A DNA stretch of 64,000 nucleotides. It comes from SAR324 cluster bacterium (lineage in GTDB: Bacteria > SAR324 > NAC60-12). The stretch lies in NCBI GenBank assembly GCA_028281495.1, contig JANQJU010000100.1, positions 186,001 to 250,000 of the forward strand. Direction: 5' to 3'. A model generated the notes under the pieces. That model had not been told where the DNA came from, did no database searches, and worked only from the letters and a program-made list of their open reading frames with translations. The translations under genes and the position numbers were made by a program. Of this stretch, positions 42,371-51,387 are shown one piece after another. Positions within the stretch are counted from its first letter, which is position 1, and each line of letters begins with the position of its first letter.

Positions 42371-44173
42371 TCAATTCGGATATTCAGCCACGTCTCCAGA
42401 TTGGATATGCCACAAATCCGCGTAAGCGCCCTCCAGGGCGATGAGGTCGTCGTGATGGCCTTCTTCCACGATTTGGCCATTGCGCAGTACTAAGATTCGA
42501 TCCGCATTTCGGATCGTGGAGAGGCGGTGCGCAATCACCAAAGCCGTTTTTCCCGCAGTGAGACGCATGAGGTTGGCTTGGATTGCCCGTTCGGTTTCGG
42601 TATCCACTGAACTGGTTGCCTCGTCGAACACCATGATGGGGGCATTTTTCAGAATAGCACGGGCGATGCTCAACCGCTGACGTTGTCCGCCCGACAGCTT
42701 GATTCCGCGTTCCCCCACAATCGTTTGATAAGTTTCTGGCAATTGAGCAACGAAATCGTGCAACTGGGCAAGCTGGGCCGCTTCTTGGATTTGTGGTAAA
42801 TCGACATGAGGAGAGCCATAAGCAATATTTTCTGCAATCGTCCCGTGGAACAAATACACATCTTGACTCACAAGCGATACGGTTTGTCGAAGTTCTCGGA
42901 GTTGTAGGTCCCTGATATCAATACCGTCAATTAATACGCCACCCGATGTGGGGTCGTACAAACGCAGCAACAGTTTGATCAATGTGGACTTTCCTGCCCC
43001 GGTTGCCCCGGCAAAACCGATGGTCTCACCGGGTTGAATCGTGAAGTCTAGCCCTTTCAAAACAGGCGCACTCTGCTGATAAGTGAAATGGATTTGATCA
43101 AACTTCACTTGTCCTTGAACCTTTGCCAGTGTTTTGGGGTGTGCTGGATCTTGGATTTTGGTGGGGGTGTCGAGTAACCCGAACGTCCGTTGAGCACTAG
43201 CACGTGCTCGTTCAAACTCATCTAAGGTTTCGCCCAAACGGGTCAGCGGCCAAAGGAGTCGCTGAATCATCATCGAAAACAACACCAATTCCCCCACCGT
43301 CAAGATTCCGGTATCCTCCAGGACCCAATAACTGCCGATCAACAACACACCACCAAACCCGATGGCAACAGCCATACGAATCACAGGCACATACACGGAA
43401 CTCAGTTTAATGGCTTCGTAGTTGGCATTTTGATATTCGCGAGACGCGGCGTCCACTCGTTTCGATTCGAATTGCTCTGCGGTGAAGCTCTTGATGACCA
43501 AAATTCCTGCAATGTTGTTTTCCAGGCGACTGCTCAGTGCTCCGACGGCTTCGCGAACCCGACGATACCGAGGGGAAATACGTCGCTGAAATAAGAAACT
43601 GCCCCATAAGATAATCGGAATCGGAATGATCCCAATCATTGCGAGTTGCCAAGACGTCGTGAGCATGACAAACCCGGCAAACACAAACAGTACTGCTAGT
43701 TGCAATACCTCATTAAAGCCGCCATTGAGAAAGCGTTCCAATTGATTCACGTCATCGTTGAGCATGGCCATCGTCTCGCCCATTCGGTGATTTTCGAAGA
43801 ATTCAATTTCTCGTCCCTGAATATGATTGTAGGCGTCCATCCTGAGATCGTGTTGTACCCGTTGGGCTAGCACCATGAAGCCATATTGATACCACCACTG
43901 AAATAAGCTCTCGAAAGCAAAAATTGCCACTGCCAACACAGCAAGGAATACTGCCAAAATCCAAGGGTCTGAGGTCCCGACCAAATACTCGATCCAAGCT
44001 GGAGGATCACGGCGGACTGAGTCGATCACCCAGCCCACCAGCAATGGGGGCATGAGGTCGAGGATTTTGTTCGCAATGCTGGAAAGGCTTGAATAGTTGA
44101 ACAACTTCTGGTGCATGTTTAAATACTGAAACAACCGAATCATCGGATTGAGAACATGAGGAGATTCAAACAT
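42371..44173 (-). CDS. ABC exporter, fused membrane and ATPase domains (MsbA-like)
   Basis: Half-transporter of 600 residues acting as homodimer. Six membrane spans cover about residues 25-310, with the ICL motif EFFENHRMGETMAMLNDDVN. The ATPase domain has Walker A GFAGATGAGKSTLIK, Q-loop VSLVSQDVYLFHGTIAEN, signature LSGGQRQRLSIARA and Walker B IMVFDEATSSVDTE. AAGG lies just before ATG 44173; an upstream TTG at 44230 lacks a site. Substrate could be lipid, drug or peptide. The LolD-like ATPase follows after 17 bases, so they share a transcript. Confidence 0.87.
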   Translation of the reverse strand: MFESPHVLNPMIRLFQYLNMHQKLFNYSSLSSIANKILDLMPPLLVGWVIDSVRRDPPAWIEYLVGTSDPWILAVFLAVLAVAIFAFESLFQWWYQYGFMVLAQRVQHDLRMDAYNHIQGREIEFFENHRMGETMAMLNDDVNQLERFLNGGFNEVLQLAVLFVFAGFVMLTTSWQLAMIGIIPIPIILWGSFLFQRRISPRYRRVREAVGALSSRLENNIAGILVIKSFTAEQFESKRVDAASREYQNANYEAIKLSSVYVPVIRMAVAIGFGGVLLIGSYWVLEDTGILTVGELVLFSMMIQRLLWPLTRLGETLDEFERARASAQRTFGLLDTPTKIQDPAHPKTLAKVQGQVKFDQIHFTYQQSAPVLKGLDFTIQPGETIGFAGATGAGKSTLIKLLLRLYDPTSGGVLIDGIDIRDLQLRELRQTVSLVSQDVYLFHGTIAENIAYGSPHVDLPQIQEAAQLAQLHDFVAQLPETYQTIVGERGIKLSGGQRQRLSIARAILKNAPIMVFDEATSSVDTETERAIQANLMRLTAGKTALVIAHRLSTIRNADRILVLRNGQIVEEGHHDDLIALEGAYADLWHIQSGDVAEYPN

Positions 44174-44273
44174 AGGAACCTTAAAAAATAACTGAGAAAC
44201 CGGGAGTCTGCTTTCAGAGATGTTTTTCAAACAACAGAGTTTGTACTCAGAAAGCCTCTTTAGAATCGGATTT

Positions 44274-44693
44274 TTACCGTTTTCGGCGATTCCATCGGAA
44301 ATAAATCACCAAGGCAAAAGATGCCCCCATCGCGTCGGCTAATACGTCCGCCCATTCGCTATTGCGACCTGGAACGAAGGATTGATGGAACTCATCTGAA
44401 AGGCCATACAGAATGGTCGCAATGTATCCGTAGAAAATACGTATTCTGGAAGTGCGTTTTCCCCCTTGAGTTGCGGCATTGAGATAACTCAAGCCCAATA
44501 ACGTGTAGGTCGCGAAGTGTGCCCACTTGTCATAAAAAGGGATGGCAATCGGGGGCTGGGGTGGCATGGGCCACGAGGAACTGACGAAAATGAGAGCGGA
44601 CATCCCGAAAGCAGACCGCCAATAATATCGGGTGAAAAGCGTCAGACAACGATCACGAAGCGACACGGAATCAGGGAGATTTGGGGAGCGCAT
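44274..44693 (-). CDS. VanZ-like membrane protein
   Basis: Small membrane protein of 139 residues, about four spans. The family pattern is clear: PFYDKWAHFATYTLLGLSYL and LYGLSDEFHQSFVPGRNSEWADVLADAMGA. VanZ-like proteins have no settled enzymatic role; some give teicoplanin resistance. It overlaps the 3' end of the bactofilin gene by 23 bases on the same strand, so it is co-transcribed with it, suggesting an envelope role. No clear ribosome site; coupling likely. Confidence 0.8.
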   Translation of the reverse strand: MRSPNLPDSVSLRDRCLTLFTRYYWRSAFGMSALIFVSSSWPMPPQPPIAIPFYDKWAHFATYTLLGLSYLNAATQGGKRTSRIRIFYGYIATILYGLSDEFHQSFVPGRNSEWADVLADAMGASFALVIYFRWNRRKR

Positions 44694-45060
44694 TTTGTTT
44701 TTTAGGCTCCGCGTGAGGTTTGGTTCCAGAGCCGGGTTCGAACACGGAAATATTGCTGTTCATGATGCCACCTTCTTTCACAATCAAACCACCACTCAGT
44801 GTCGTGATATTGCCCTGGATCTCACCACCGGGCAAAATTTCCAAACGTTGATTGCTGAAGATATCGCCTTTCACACGGCCTTTGATGGTAATGACCGGCG
44901 CGCGAACCGGCCCTTCCATGCGACCTTTAGCTTCGAAAATGACTTCTTTATGTCCTTCGATTGAGCCAACGACGACTCCATCAATAGAAATATCGTCTTG
45001 AGAAATTAGCTTGCCTTCCACTTGGGTGCCTTCAGCCAAATAGTGTCGCTCAGTTTTCAT
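44671..45060 (-). CDS. Bactofilin family protein
   Basis: Polymer-forming cytoskeletal protein of 129 residues. The central right-handed beta-helix of repeated short strands (LISQDDISIDGVVVGSIEG, VITIKGRVKGDIFSNQRLEILPGG) is the bactofilin (DUF583) pattern, and the C-terminal Lys/Pro-rich tail is typical. Bactofilins assemble into filaments at the membrane that place peptidoglycan, stalk or envelope factors. GGAG upstream supports ATG 45060. Neighbours: VanZ-like protein (overlapping) and ThrH upstream by 36 bases on the same strand. Confidence 0.88.
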   Translation of the reverse strand: MKTERHYLAEGTQVEGKLISQDDISIDGVVVGSIEGHKEVIFEAKGRMEGPVRAPVITIKGRVKGDIFSNQRLEILPGGEIQGNITTLSGGLIVKEGGIMNSNISVFEPGSGTKPHAEPKKQNALPKSP

Positions 45061-45096
45061 GAGAATGCTCCGCGAGAGAGAGTAAGGGTGAGAGCC

Positions 45097-45723
45097 TTAG
45101 AGAGGAAAGCCACCGATTTGTGAAAGCTTTTGCTGCAATTCTGCATACTCGTGAGTTACAGGAAATTGAGGATAGGCTTGGGTGATTTTCGTTGCCGGAC
45201 GGAAGAAGATCCCGGCGTCAGCTTCTTGCAACATACTCAAGTCATTGTAAGAATCGCCCGCAGCGAAAATGCGGAAATTGAGGCTTTTGAGGGCCATGAC
45301 GGCTTTCCGTTTCTGGTCAGGTTGTCGCAATTTGTAATCTTGGATTCGATAATCGTCATCCACAATCAAAGAATGACAGAAAATAGTGGGGTGTCCCAAT
45401 TTGGCAATCAATGGCATTGCAAATTCTCGGAAAGTGTCGGACAGGATGATGACTTCACAATGAGGGCGTAGCCAGTCTAAAAATTCTCTAGCACCGGTCA
45501 ATGGCTCCATCGTTGCAACGACCTCCTGGAAGTCTCTCAAGGTGAGACTATGCTCATCCAGCAAGGCGAGACGTTTTTTCATCAACTCATCGTAATCAGC
45601 GATATCGCGAGTGGTCAATTTTAGATCTTCAATTCCAGTTTTTTCGGCCAGATTGATCCAAATTTCTGGGATCAATACCCCTTCTAAATCCAGGCATGTC
45701 ACGGGGATGGTACGATCGGTCAT
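45097..45723 (-). CDS. thrH: Phosphoserine phosphatase / homoserine phosphotransferase (ThrH)
   Basis: HAD-superfamily phosphatase of 208 residues, close to the 205 of Pseudomonas ThrH. The N-terminal motif is LDLEGVLIPEIWI, where the first Asp is the nucleophile and ThrH keeps Glu at the second position; then ILSDTFREFAMPL, and AAGDSYNDLSML with the metal Asp residues. ThrH dephosphorylates phosphoserine and can transfer the phosphate to homoserine, linking serine and threonine synthesis. GAGG upstream of ATG 45723 rules out the longer frame. No serine or threonine pathway gene is near. Confidence 0.92.
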   Translation of the reverse strand: MTDRTIPVTCLDLEGVLIPEIWINLAEKTGIEDLKLTTRDIADYDELMKKRLALLDEHSLTLRDFQEVVATMEPLTGAREFLDWLRPHCEVIILSDTFREFAMPLIAKLGHPTIFCHSLIVDDDYRIQDYKLRQPDQKRKAVMALKSLNFRIFAAGDSYNDLSMLQEADAGIFFRPATKITQAYPQFPVTHEYAELQQKLSQIGGFPL

Positions 45724-45862
45724 TCTCAATTCCTCAACGTTGTTGATTGTTGCACCTCCAAGCAAGGTGAGTTATGTTAAGCTCTTATTTTGAAGTAGCT
45801 GTTATTGAAGAGATGCTTGCAAATGGCAAGTCCGTTTGAACACACGGAAGTAGAACCCACTC

Positions 45863-47167
45863 ATGGCCGATGCTACAACGAGCAATCCCCCACCTCAGGA
45901 TGAGGAACTGACCTCCCAACGGAATTTCAACCGCCTCCTTTCCAAGCTTTTTGGAATCCGCACGCACAGTACCGGAAAGACGCAGGTTCAAGATATTGTT
46001 AGGACTTTCATGGTGGGTTTACGTTCTGTATTCCCTTGCCTTTCAGTACGAGTGCTGTATGGACGTTGGCATTACGAACAATTCGAGGGAAAACGTTCCA
46101 TCCAACTCCCCGAACTGACAATCGCTTCCGACACGTTGACGGGTGAAGTTTTCCAGAACCGACAAGTGATCACTTATCGCCAAAGTGACCCGCGAGAGGC
46201 CTTTTCGGAAATCTTAGCCTTGTATTTCAGTCAGGGGCTGACTTTCTTACAGATACATCCACTCACCGATGTGAACGAACATGCGGTGGGGCTAGTGGAA
46301 GTCACCGCACTGGAAGAAACGATTCCAGATTATTCTCAGGAACTTTTAAACCTCTTGGTTCAACAAGTGGGGGTTTTGTTGGAAGCCGGACAACCCAAGG
46401 AAGCAAAAGCTTCACGGGAGAAACGTCCGCCTGCCCCGGAGTTATTAACACGGCTGAAGGAGTATGAAGAAGAGATTCAACAAGCCAGAGAGCGGGAGGC
46501 GCTGTTTTACTCATTAACACGCTATTTCCGGGATACAGTTCGATTGGTGGACGCTTGGAAAAGTTTGCAAGACTTAACCCCTGATAACGAGATCAGCAAC
46601 TACGATTTTCATCAGCATTCTGAATTTTATTTTCAGCAAGCTTACAAATTTTCAGAGTTGTTGTTGTATAGCTACAAGATGCAAAAACGGGAACTCCAAT
46701 TGCATTTGAACCGCCAAGATATTTTGACGCTGATTCATTGGAGTATTTCCGAGTTCACCCAATATCATCGCAAAACGTCTTTGAATATTCGCACTCAATT
46801 TCCAGCGAACCCGGTGGAAGTGAAGGTGGATGGTTATTTATTTCGTATTGCGGTGATGTATGCCTTGGAGAATCTATTCCTTCAAAGCCGACATTTACAC
46901 TACAATCATTGCTTTGCGATTGACGTCGCAGACCGCAGTGATACGGTACACCTTAAGCTCAATATTGAACGAGACCCCCTAATGCAACAATTGACCTCGC
47001 AAGATTTCAACCTAAAGGAATTCATGAATCAACCTTTGGATGAATATGGTCTGCTGAGTTTATATTTACCTTTTGTGAAATTGGCCATCGCAGAGCAGCA
47101 TGGGAGTGTTTCTGAAATTCATAGAGAGCAAGAATTGGTGGGGATTGAGATGGAGTTCCCGAAGTGA
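45863..47167 (+). CDS. GAF-domain protein with degenerate histidine-kinase-like C-terminus
   Basis: Protein of 434 residues. Residues about 40-180 look like a GAF sensor domain (TQVQDIVRTFMVGLRSVFPC and a following beta sheet). A charged coiled coil (EYEEEIQQAREREALFYSL) leads to a helical region with DFHQHSEFYFQQAYKFSE and then a GHKL-type ATPase remnant: an N-box-like AVMYALENLFLQ, but no clear G1/G2 glycine boxes (LNIERDP stands where D-x-G would be) and no obvious H-box His. It is probably a pseudokinase or binding scaffold. It lies 22 bases before a REC-GGDEF gene, so it is likely its upstream partner. Confidence 0.6.
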   Translation: MADATTSNPPPQDEELTSQRNFNRLLSKLFGIRTHSTGKTQVQDIVRTFMVGLRSVFPCLSVRVLYGRWHYEQFEGKRSIQLPELTIASDTLTGEVFQNRQVITYRQSDPREAFSEILALYFSQGLTFLQIHPLTDVNEHAVGLVEVTALEETIPDYSQELLNLLVQQVGVLLEAGQPKEAKASREKRPPAPELLTRLKEYEEEIQQAREREALFYSLTRYFRDTVRLVDAWKSLQDLTPDNEISNYDFHQHSEFYFQQAYKFSELLLYSYKMQKRELQLHLNRQDILTLIHWSISEFTQYHRKTSLNIRTQFPANPVEVKVDGYLFRIAVMYALENLFLQSRHLHYNHCFAIDVADRSDTVHLKLNIERDPLMQQLTSQDFNLKEFMNQPLDEYGLLSLYLPFVKLAIAEQHGSVSEIHREQELVGIEMEFPK

Positions 47168-47189
47168 TCCTACTTCCAAATAGAGCGCT

Positions 47190-48182
47190 ATGCCAAAAAT
47201 TCTGATCGTCGATGATTACGAAGATAACCTATATGTCGCCTCGTTGGTTCTCTCACGAGATAACCATGAGATTATTACTGCCACAAGTGGTCGGGAGGCG
47301 ATCAAAAAGGCCGAGACCGAACTTCCTGACGTGGTGCTCCTCGACATTCAGATGCCAGAAATTGATGGCTTTGAAGTTTGCAAGCGGTTGAAAAGCAACG
47401 AACTCACTCGGAAGATCCCGGTTGTCTTTCTGACCGCGAAATACAAGGACAGCGAATCTTTGGCTAAAGGTTTGGAGTTGGGAGCCGAAGATTACATTGT
47501 GAAGCCTTTCAACAATCCGGAATTGAGAGCACGAGTGAATGTCATGGCTCGTTTGAAATCACAAATGGACGAACTGGCTTCGAAGAATCAAGAATTGGCC
47601 AGACTCAATGAAGAACTGGAAGGAAAAAACAAGGCCTTACTCGAAGCCCAAAATGCTTTACAAGAATTGGCCATCACCGATCCTCTGACAGGACTCCACA
47701 ATCGTCGATATTTCACAGAGCGTTTGCATGAAGAATTTCTCCTCACGCAGCGTGAAAAACACTCCATCACCTTGATGATTCTGGACATCGATCATTTTAA
47801 GAGAATCAACGACACTTATGGGCATCAAGGTGGTGACCAAGTGTTGACTGAATTTGCTACCATTCTGAAGAAAAATGTAAGGCAGCATGAAATTGTTGCA
47901 CGTTATGGGGGAGAAGAATTTATTATTGCGATGTTTCACATTGATGATTCGGCGGTTCGTACCATTTCCGAACGGATTCGTGTTGATGTCGAACAGCATG
48001 TATTCGAATTTGGTGACCAGCAACTACACGTCACTTGCAGTATTGGCGTGGCCTCCTATCCGACCGTCTGTCAAGATGATGCGTCCTTAGATGCATTGGT
48101 TCGAGAAGCAGATACGGCTTTGTATCATGCGAAAGAAACGGGACGGAATCGTGTGGTTTGTGCTCCTTTAGCATCGTCGTAA
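47190..48182 (+). CDS. Response regulator with GGDEF domain (diguanylate cyclase)
   Basis: Cytoplasmic protein of 330 residues. The REC domain (1-120) has acidic pocket VDDYED, phospho-acceptor Asp52 in LLDIQMPEIDG and Lys in YIVKPF. A coiled coil (SKNQELARLNEELEGKNKAL) links to a GGDEF domain with active motif ARYGGEEF. The inhibitory I-site would be RQHE (RxxE), so product inhibition may be weak. It makes cyclic di-GMP when phosphorylated. It follows the pseudokinase gene closely and precedes a PDZ/S41 protease gene, forming an apparent three-gene operon. Confidence 0.93.
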   Translation: MPKILIVDDYEDNLYVASLVLSRDNHEIITATSGREAIKKAETELPDVVLLDIQMPEIDGFEVCKRLKSNELTRKIPVVFLTAKYKDSESLAKGLELGAEDYIVKPFNNPELRARVNVMARLKSQMDELASKNQELARLNEELEGKNKALLEAQNALQELAITDPLTGLHNRRYFTERLHEEFLLTQREKHSITLMILDIDHFKRINDTYGHQGGDQVLTEFATILKKNVRQHEIVARYGGEEFIIAMFHIDDSAVRTISERIRVDVEQHVFEFGDQQLHVTCSIGVASYPTVCQDDASLDALVREADTALYHAKETGRNRVVCAPLASS

Positions 48183-48205
48183 TCCATAGCCCTACCAAAC
48201 TGCTT

Positions 48206-51001
48206 ATGAAACGAAACAAAATTTTGTCCCGAAGTTTTGCCAACCCCCCAGCAATTTTGGGAGCATTGTTGGTGCTTGCCTTATGGTCCTGCTCTAGCAA
48301 GGGCCCCACCTCTGCCGTATCCTCGCTCACACCGCCATCTCATCAATTGTTAGCGGCTCCTATCTCGCCGCTAGTTTCAAAAGTGATTCTACGTGTTCAG
48401 CTTGAGTATGTAGAACCCAAACGTTTGGATCCTGATGTGATGTTGGATGGGGCATTGACAGAGCTGTCGAACTCAATCCCAGAAATTCAAAGCACAATAG
48501 AGACTGCACCAGAAGGCCGATTGATCTCTCTCACAATGGATGATGAGGAACGGCAAATTCCTATAGTGAAACTGAAGGATTTGTCTGATGTGAACCTATT
48601 GTTCCAAAGCCTACTTCGGTATGCAAAAGTTCACGGTTTTGAAGAGAATCGTTTTCAAAAAATAGAACATGCCATCATTCGAGGCATGTTGGGCAAGTTG
48701 GATCCCCATTCCACCCTGTTGCCTGAGGAAAGCTACACGGATTTTCGAATCAACACGAAAGGCAACTTCGGCGGTGTTGGGATTCGGATCGGTATCCGCG
48801 ATAATCAAGTCACGGTGATATCGCCGATCGATGGCACTCCAGCTGCACGAGCTGGGATTCTTGCAAAAGATAAAATTGTACGCATCGATGACGAGTCTAC
48901 AACCAATATGACCTTGACAGACACCGTGAATCGATTACGGGGAGAAGTGGGTTCCCCGGTTGTGCTGTGGATCATGCGAAGAGGGTTTGCCGAAGCTAAA
49001 AAATTTACAATCACTCGTGCTGTGATTCGTATCGATAGTGTCGAAACCGTGGATCTGTCGCGGGGAGATATGAACTTCCGGTATCTCCGCCTAAAAAGCT
49101 TCCAAGAGACCACTTATCAAGACTTATTTTCTAAGCTCCAATCTTTGGATGAGGTGCACGGGTTGATTCTGGATCTTCGTAACAATCCAGGAGGTTTACT
49201 TGATCAAGCGGTCAAGGTTGCCGATCTGTTTTTAGCCGAAAAAAAGACCATTGTTTCAACACGGAATAGCAAGAACGCACAGGTTTATCGTTCCCATTGG
49301 TCATTGCGAGATGAACGGCTGACACAAATCCCTTTGGTGGTGTTGGTGAACGGAGGCAGTGCCTCAGCGTCAGAAATTGTGGCTGCTGCTTTGAAAAACA
49401 ACCAGCGCGCCTTGGTGATCGGGGAGCAGACTTTTGGAAAAGGATCTGTTCAAACGGTGTGGCCGATGCAAGACGATTCGGGACTGAAGTTGACGATTGC
49501 CAAATACCTCACGCCTGGAAACAAATCCATCCAGTCCGTGGGAGTCACGCCGGATGTGTTATTGTATCCCACGGTGATTTCTGAGCAACGCATGCATTTG
49601 GCAGAACAGAACTTGATTCAAAAGGAAGAAGACCTCTCGTTCAACTTCAAAGAGTGGGCCGGAGAAGCAGAACCACCTGCCATCACGCTACCCTATTTGG
49701 TTCCAGACGAGCAGGAGGGGGAGGAAAACGCTTCAGAAGATTTGAAAAAACGGCTCCAAACTGACTTTTTTGTGGAACTGTCTCGTAAAGTCCTTGTGTA
49801 TCATTTGCAGGAAAGACTTCCCAATCTCTTAGCAACCGCATTCTCGGTTTATGATTCGGTTTTGGAAGTGCAAGATCAACGGATTGTTGAAGCCCTCAAA
49901 GAGCATGATGTGGATTGGAAAAGAGAGAACACTCCACAGCCGGAAAATTTGGAGGTGACCATTCGGTTGGAGCAGCAGGAATCCGATTCAAAAAAATGGC
50001 TTGTCGTCTCTGACCGAGTGCTGGCAGGTGCTCAAGTGCGTTTCCATGTCTCAGTTCGCAATATGGGAACCACAGCGGTCAGCCGATTATTTGCCACCAC
50101 GAAAAGCCGTAATAGCATCTATGCCAATTTGGAGTTGCCTTTTGGCTATGTGGCTCCAGGGGAAACCAAAGAATGGGCCGTGCCTGTGAAGGTTCCGGAA
50201 TGGATGTTCAACGCGATCAATCAGGTGACCTTCCAATTCATGGACCACACCCAACAATCCTTATTTTCAAAAAACGTTTTCGTAAACACGAGTGCCCTGC
50301 CTCGCCCTCAATTCACCTTCATGTTGAAGTCCTGGGATGACGGGGCTTTTGATTCGGTGGGGAACGGGGACGGAATCATTCAAGTTGGCGAAACGATTGC
50401 TCTGGAACTCCAGGTTAAAAATGTGGGCAACGGGATTTCCAATCAAACAACAGCCGTGTTGAAAGCGGATGGGGTGCAGCCGTCTTTGACGTTGTCAGAA
50501 GGGCGTGAAGAAATAGGTGTTTTGAAAAAAGGAGAAGAAAAATCGACGATATTGCGATTTAGTATCAAAGAAGGAACGCCGGAGGTGGACTTTAAGATGT
50601 TTGTAGAAATCCGAGATGAGATGTTCCAGGATCGAAATTTGATTTACAAAATCCAATCAACCGGACAACTGCCAGAGAGCACACACTATGAATCGCCGTT
50701 GATTGAATTTGAGGTGTTGGACGAACACCAAAATGCTTTCCGCGGGGTCACCGATTTGGATTCCGTACAACTTGCAGGAGTGGTTAGTGATGATCAAATG
50801 GTGAAGGATGTGTTCGTGTTTTTGAACGACAAAAAAATCTTCTTCCGCAGCAATAAGAATCCTGCTTCCCACCAATCCCTACCCTTTGATATCTCCTTAG
50901 CCCTGAATGAAGGTTACAACCATATCACGGTGTTTGCGAGAGATCAGCATGACATCTTTGCCCGTCGCGACTTGCAAGTTTGGCGTGTGAGGAAGTCTTG
51001 A
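48206..51001 (+). CDS. PDZ and S41 (C-terminal-processing) protease lipoprotein with large C-terminal region
   Basis: Envelope serine protease of 931 residues. The signal peptide ends in lipobox LWSC (Cys29). Order: an N-terminal helical region, PDZ domain (about 180-270, GGVGIRIGIRDNQVTVISPI), S41 peptidase (SFQETTYQDLFSKL, LILDLRNNPGGLLDQAV), catalytic Ser in VNGGSASASEIVA and Lys in QTFGKGSVQ. After about residue 480 come over 400 further residues with a CARDB-like beta domain (SVRNMGTTAVSRLFATT, APGETKEW) and a final beta-rich region, much longer than usual CtpA/Prc. It may tether to envelope structures and cut proteins under control of the GGDEF regulator upstream (inference). Confidence 0.85.
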   Translation: MKRNKILSRSFANPPAILGALLVLALWSCSSKGPTSAVSSLTPPSHQLLAAPISPLVSKVILRVQLEYVEPKRLDPDVMLDGALTELSNSIPEIQSTIETAPEGRLISLTMDDEERQIPIVKLKDLSDVNLLFQSLLRYAKVHGFEENRFQKIEHAIIRGMLGKLDPHSTLLPEESYTDFRINTKGNFGGVGIRIGIRDNQVTVISPIDGTPAARAGILAKDKIVRIDDESTTNMTLTDTVNRLRGEVGSPVVLWIMRRGFAEAKKFTITRAVIRIDSVETVDLSRGDMNFRYLRLKSFQETTYQDLFSKLQSLDEVHGLILDLRNNPGGLLDQAVKVADLFLAEKKTIVSTRNSKNAQVYRSHWSLRDERLTQIPLVVLVNGGSASASEIVAAALKNNQRALVIGEQTFGKGSVQTVWPMQDDSGLKLTIAKYLTPGNKSIQSVGVTPDVLLYPTVISEQRMHLAEQNLIQKEEDLSFNFKEWAGEAEPPAITLPYLVPDEQEGEENASEDLKKRLQTDFFVELSRKVLVYHLQERLPNLLATAFSVYDSVLEVQDQRIVEALKEHDVDWKRENTPQPENLEVTIRLEQQESDSKKWLVVSDRVLAGAQVRFHVSVRNMGTTAVSRLFATTKSRNSIYANLELPFGYVAPGETKEWAVPVKVPEWMFNAINQVTFQFMDHTQQSLFSKNVFVNTSALPRPQFTFMLKSWDDGAFDSVGNGDGIIQVGETIALELQVKNVGNGISNQTTAVLKADGVQPSLTLSEGREEIGVLKKGEEKSTILRFSIKEGTPEVDFKMFVEIRDEMFQDRNLIYKIQSTGQLPESTHYESPLIEFEVLDEHQNAFRGVTDLDSVQLAGVVSDDQMVKDVFVFLNDKKIFFRSNKNPASHQSLPFDISLALNEGYNHITVFARDQHDIFARRDLQVWRVRKS

Positions 51002-51005
51002 GAGC

Positions 51006-51350
51006 TTATGCTGTCATTTGATCAATCGCCATTTCTTCATTGGGGTAGATTTTTAAAATTTGTTCCAAGCCACTCAACTGAAAGATCTTCTGGTTGGACT
51101 GATTGAGACCGCAGAGTCCGAGTTTCGATTTGTGCTTTTCTACGAGCCGGAAGATCGAAACCATGATTCCGATCAGGCGCGAATCCACGTGGTCGATCCG
51201 CTCAAAATTGATCAGCACTCCTTGAAGGGTAGGGTCACTTTCCAAAACTTTCTTTACATAGTTTTGCAGATTGGTGGGAAGCTCCGACGTAAAGAAACCT
51301 TCCAAATCAATCACACAAAGATTGTTTACAATACCATGGACTATTGACAC
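51006..51350 (-). CDS. STAS domain protein (anti-sigma factor antagonist-like)
   Basis: Small protein of 114 residues filled by a STAS fold: NLCVIDLEGFFTSELPTNL, LQGVLINFERIDHVDSRLIGIMV and LGLCGLNQSNQKIFQLSGL. The Ser of VDSRLIG is at the usual phosphorylation site, so a partner-switching role (with an anti-sigma kinase) is possible; none is in the window. Start is a GTG at 51350 with AGAGG five bases upstream. It is convergent with the S41 protease gene, stops 5 bases apart. The partner may be any GHKL protein, including the degenerate one at 45.9 kb (speculation). Confidence 0.85.
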   Translation of the reverse strand: MSIVHGIVNNLCVIDLEGFFTSELPTNLQNYVKKVLESDPTLQGVLINFERIDHVDSRLIGIMVSIFRLVEKHKSKLGLCGLNQSNQKIFQLSGLEQILKIYPNEEMAIDQMTA

Positions 51351-51387
51351 GTGGACCTCTTAAGTGAATGGAATCATCCTCCGGCGT

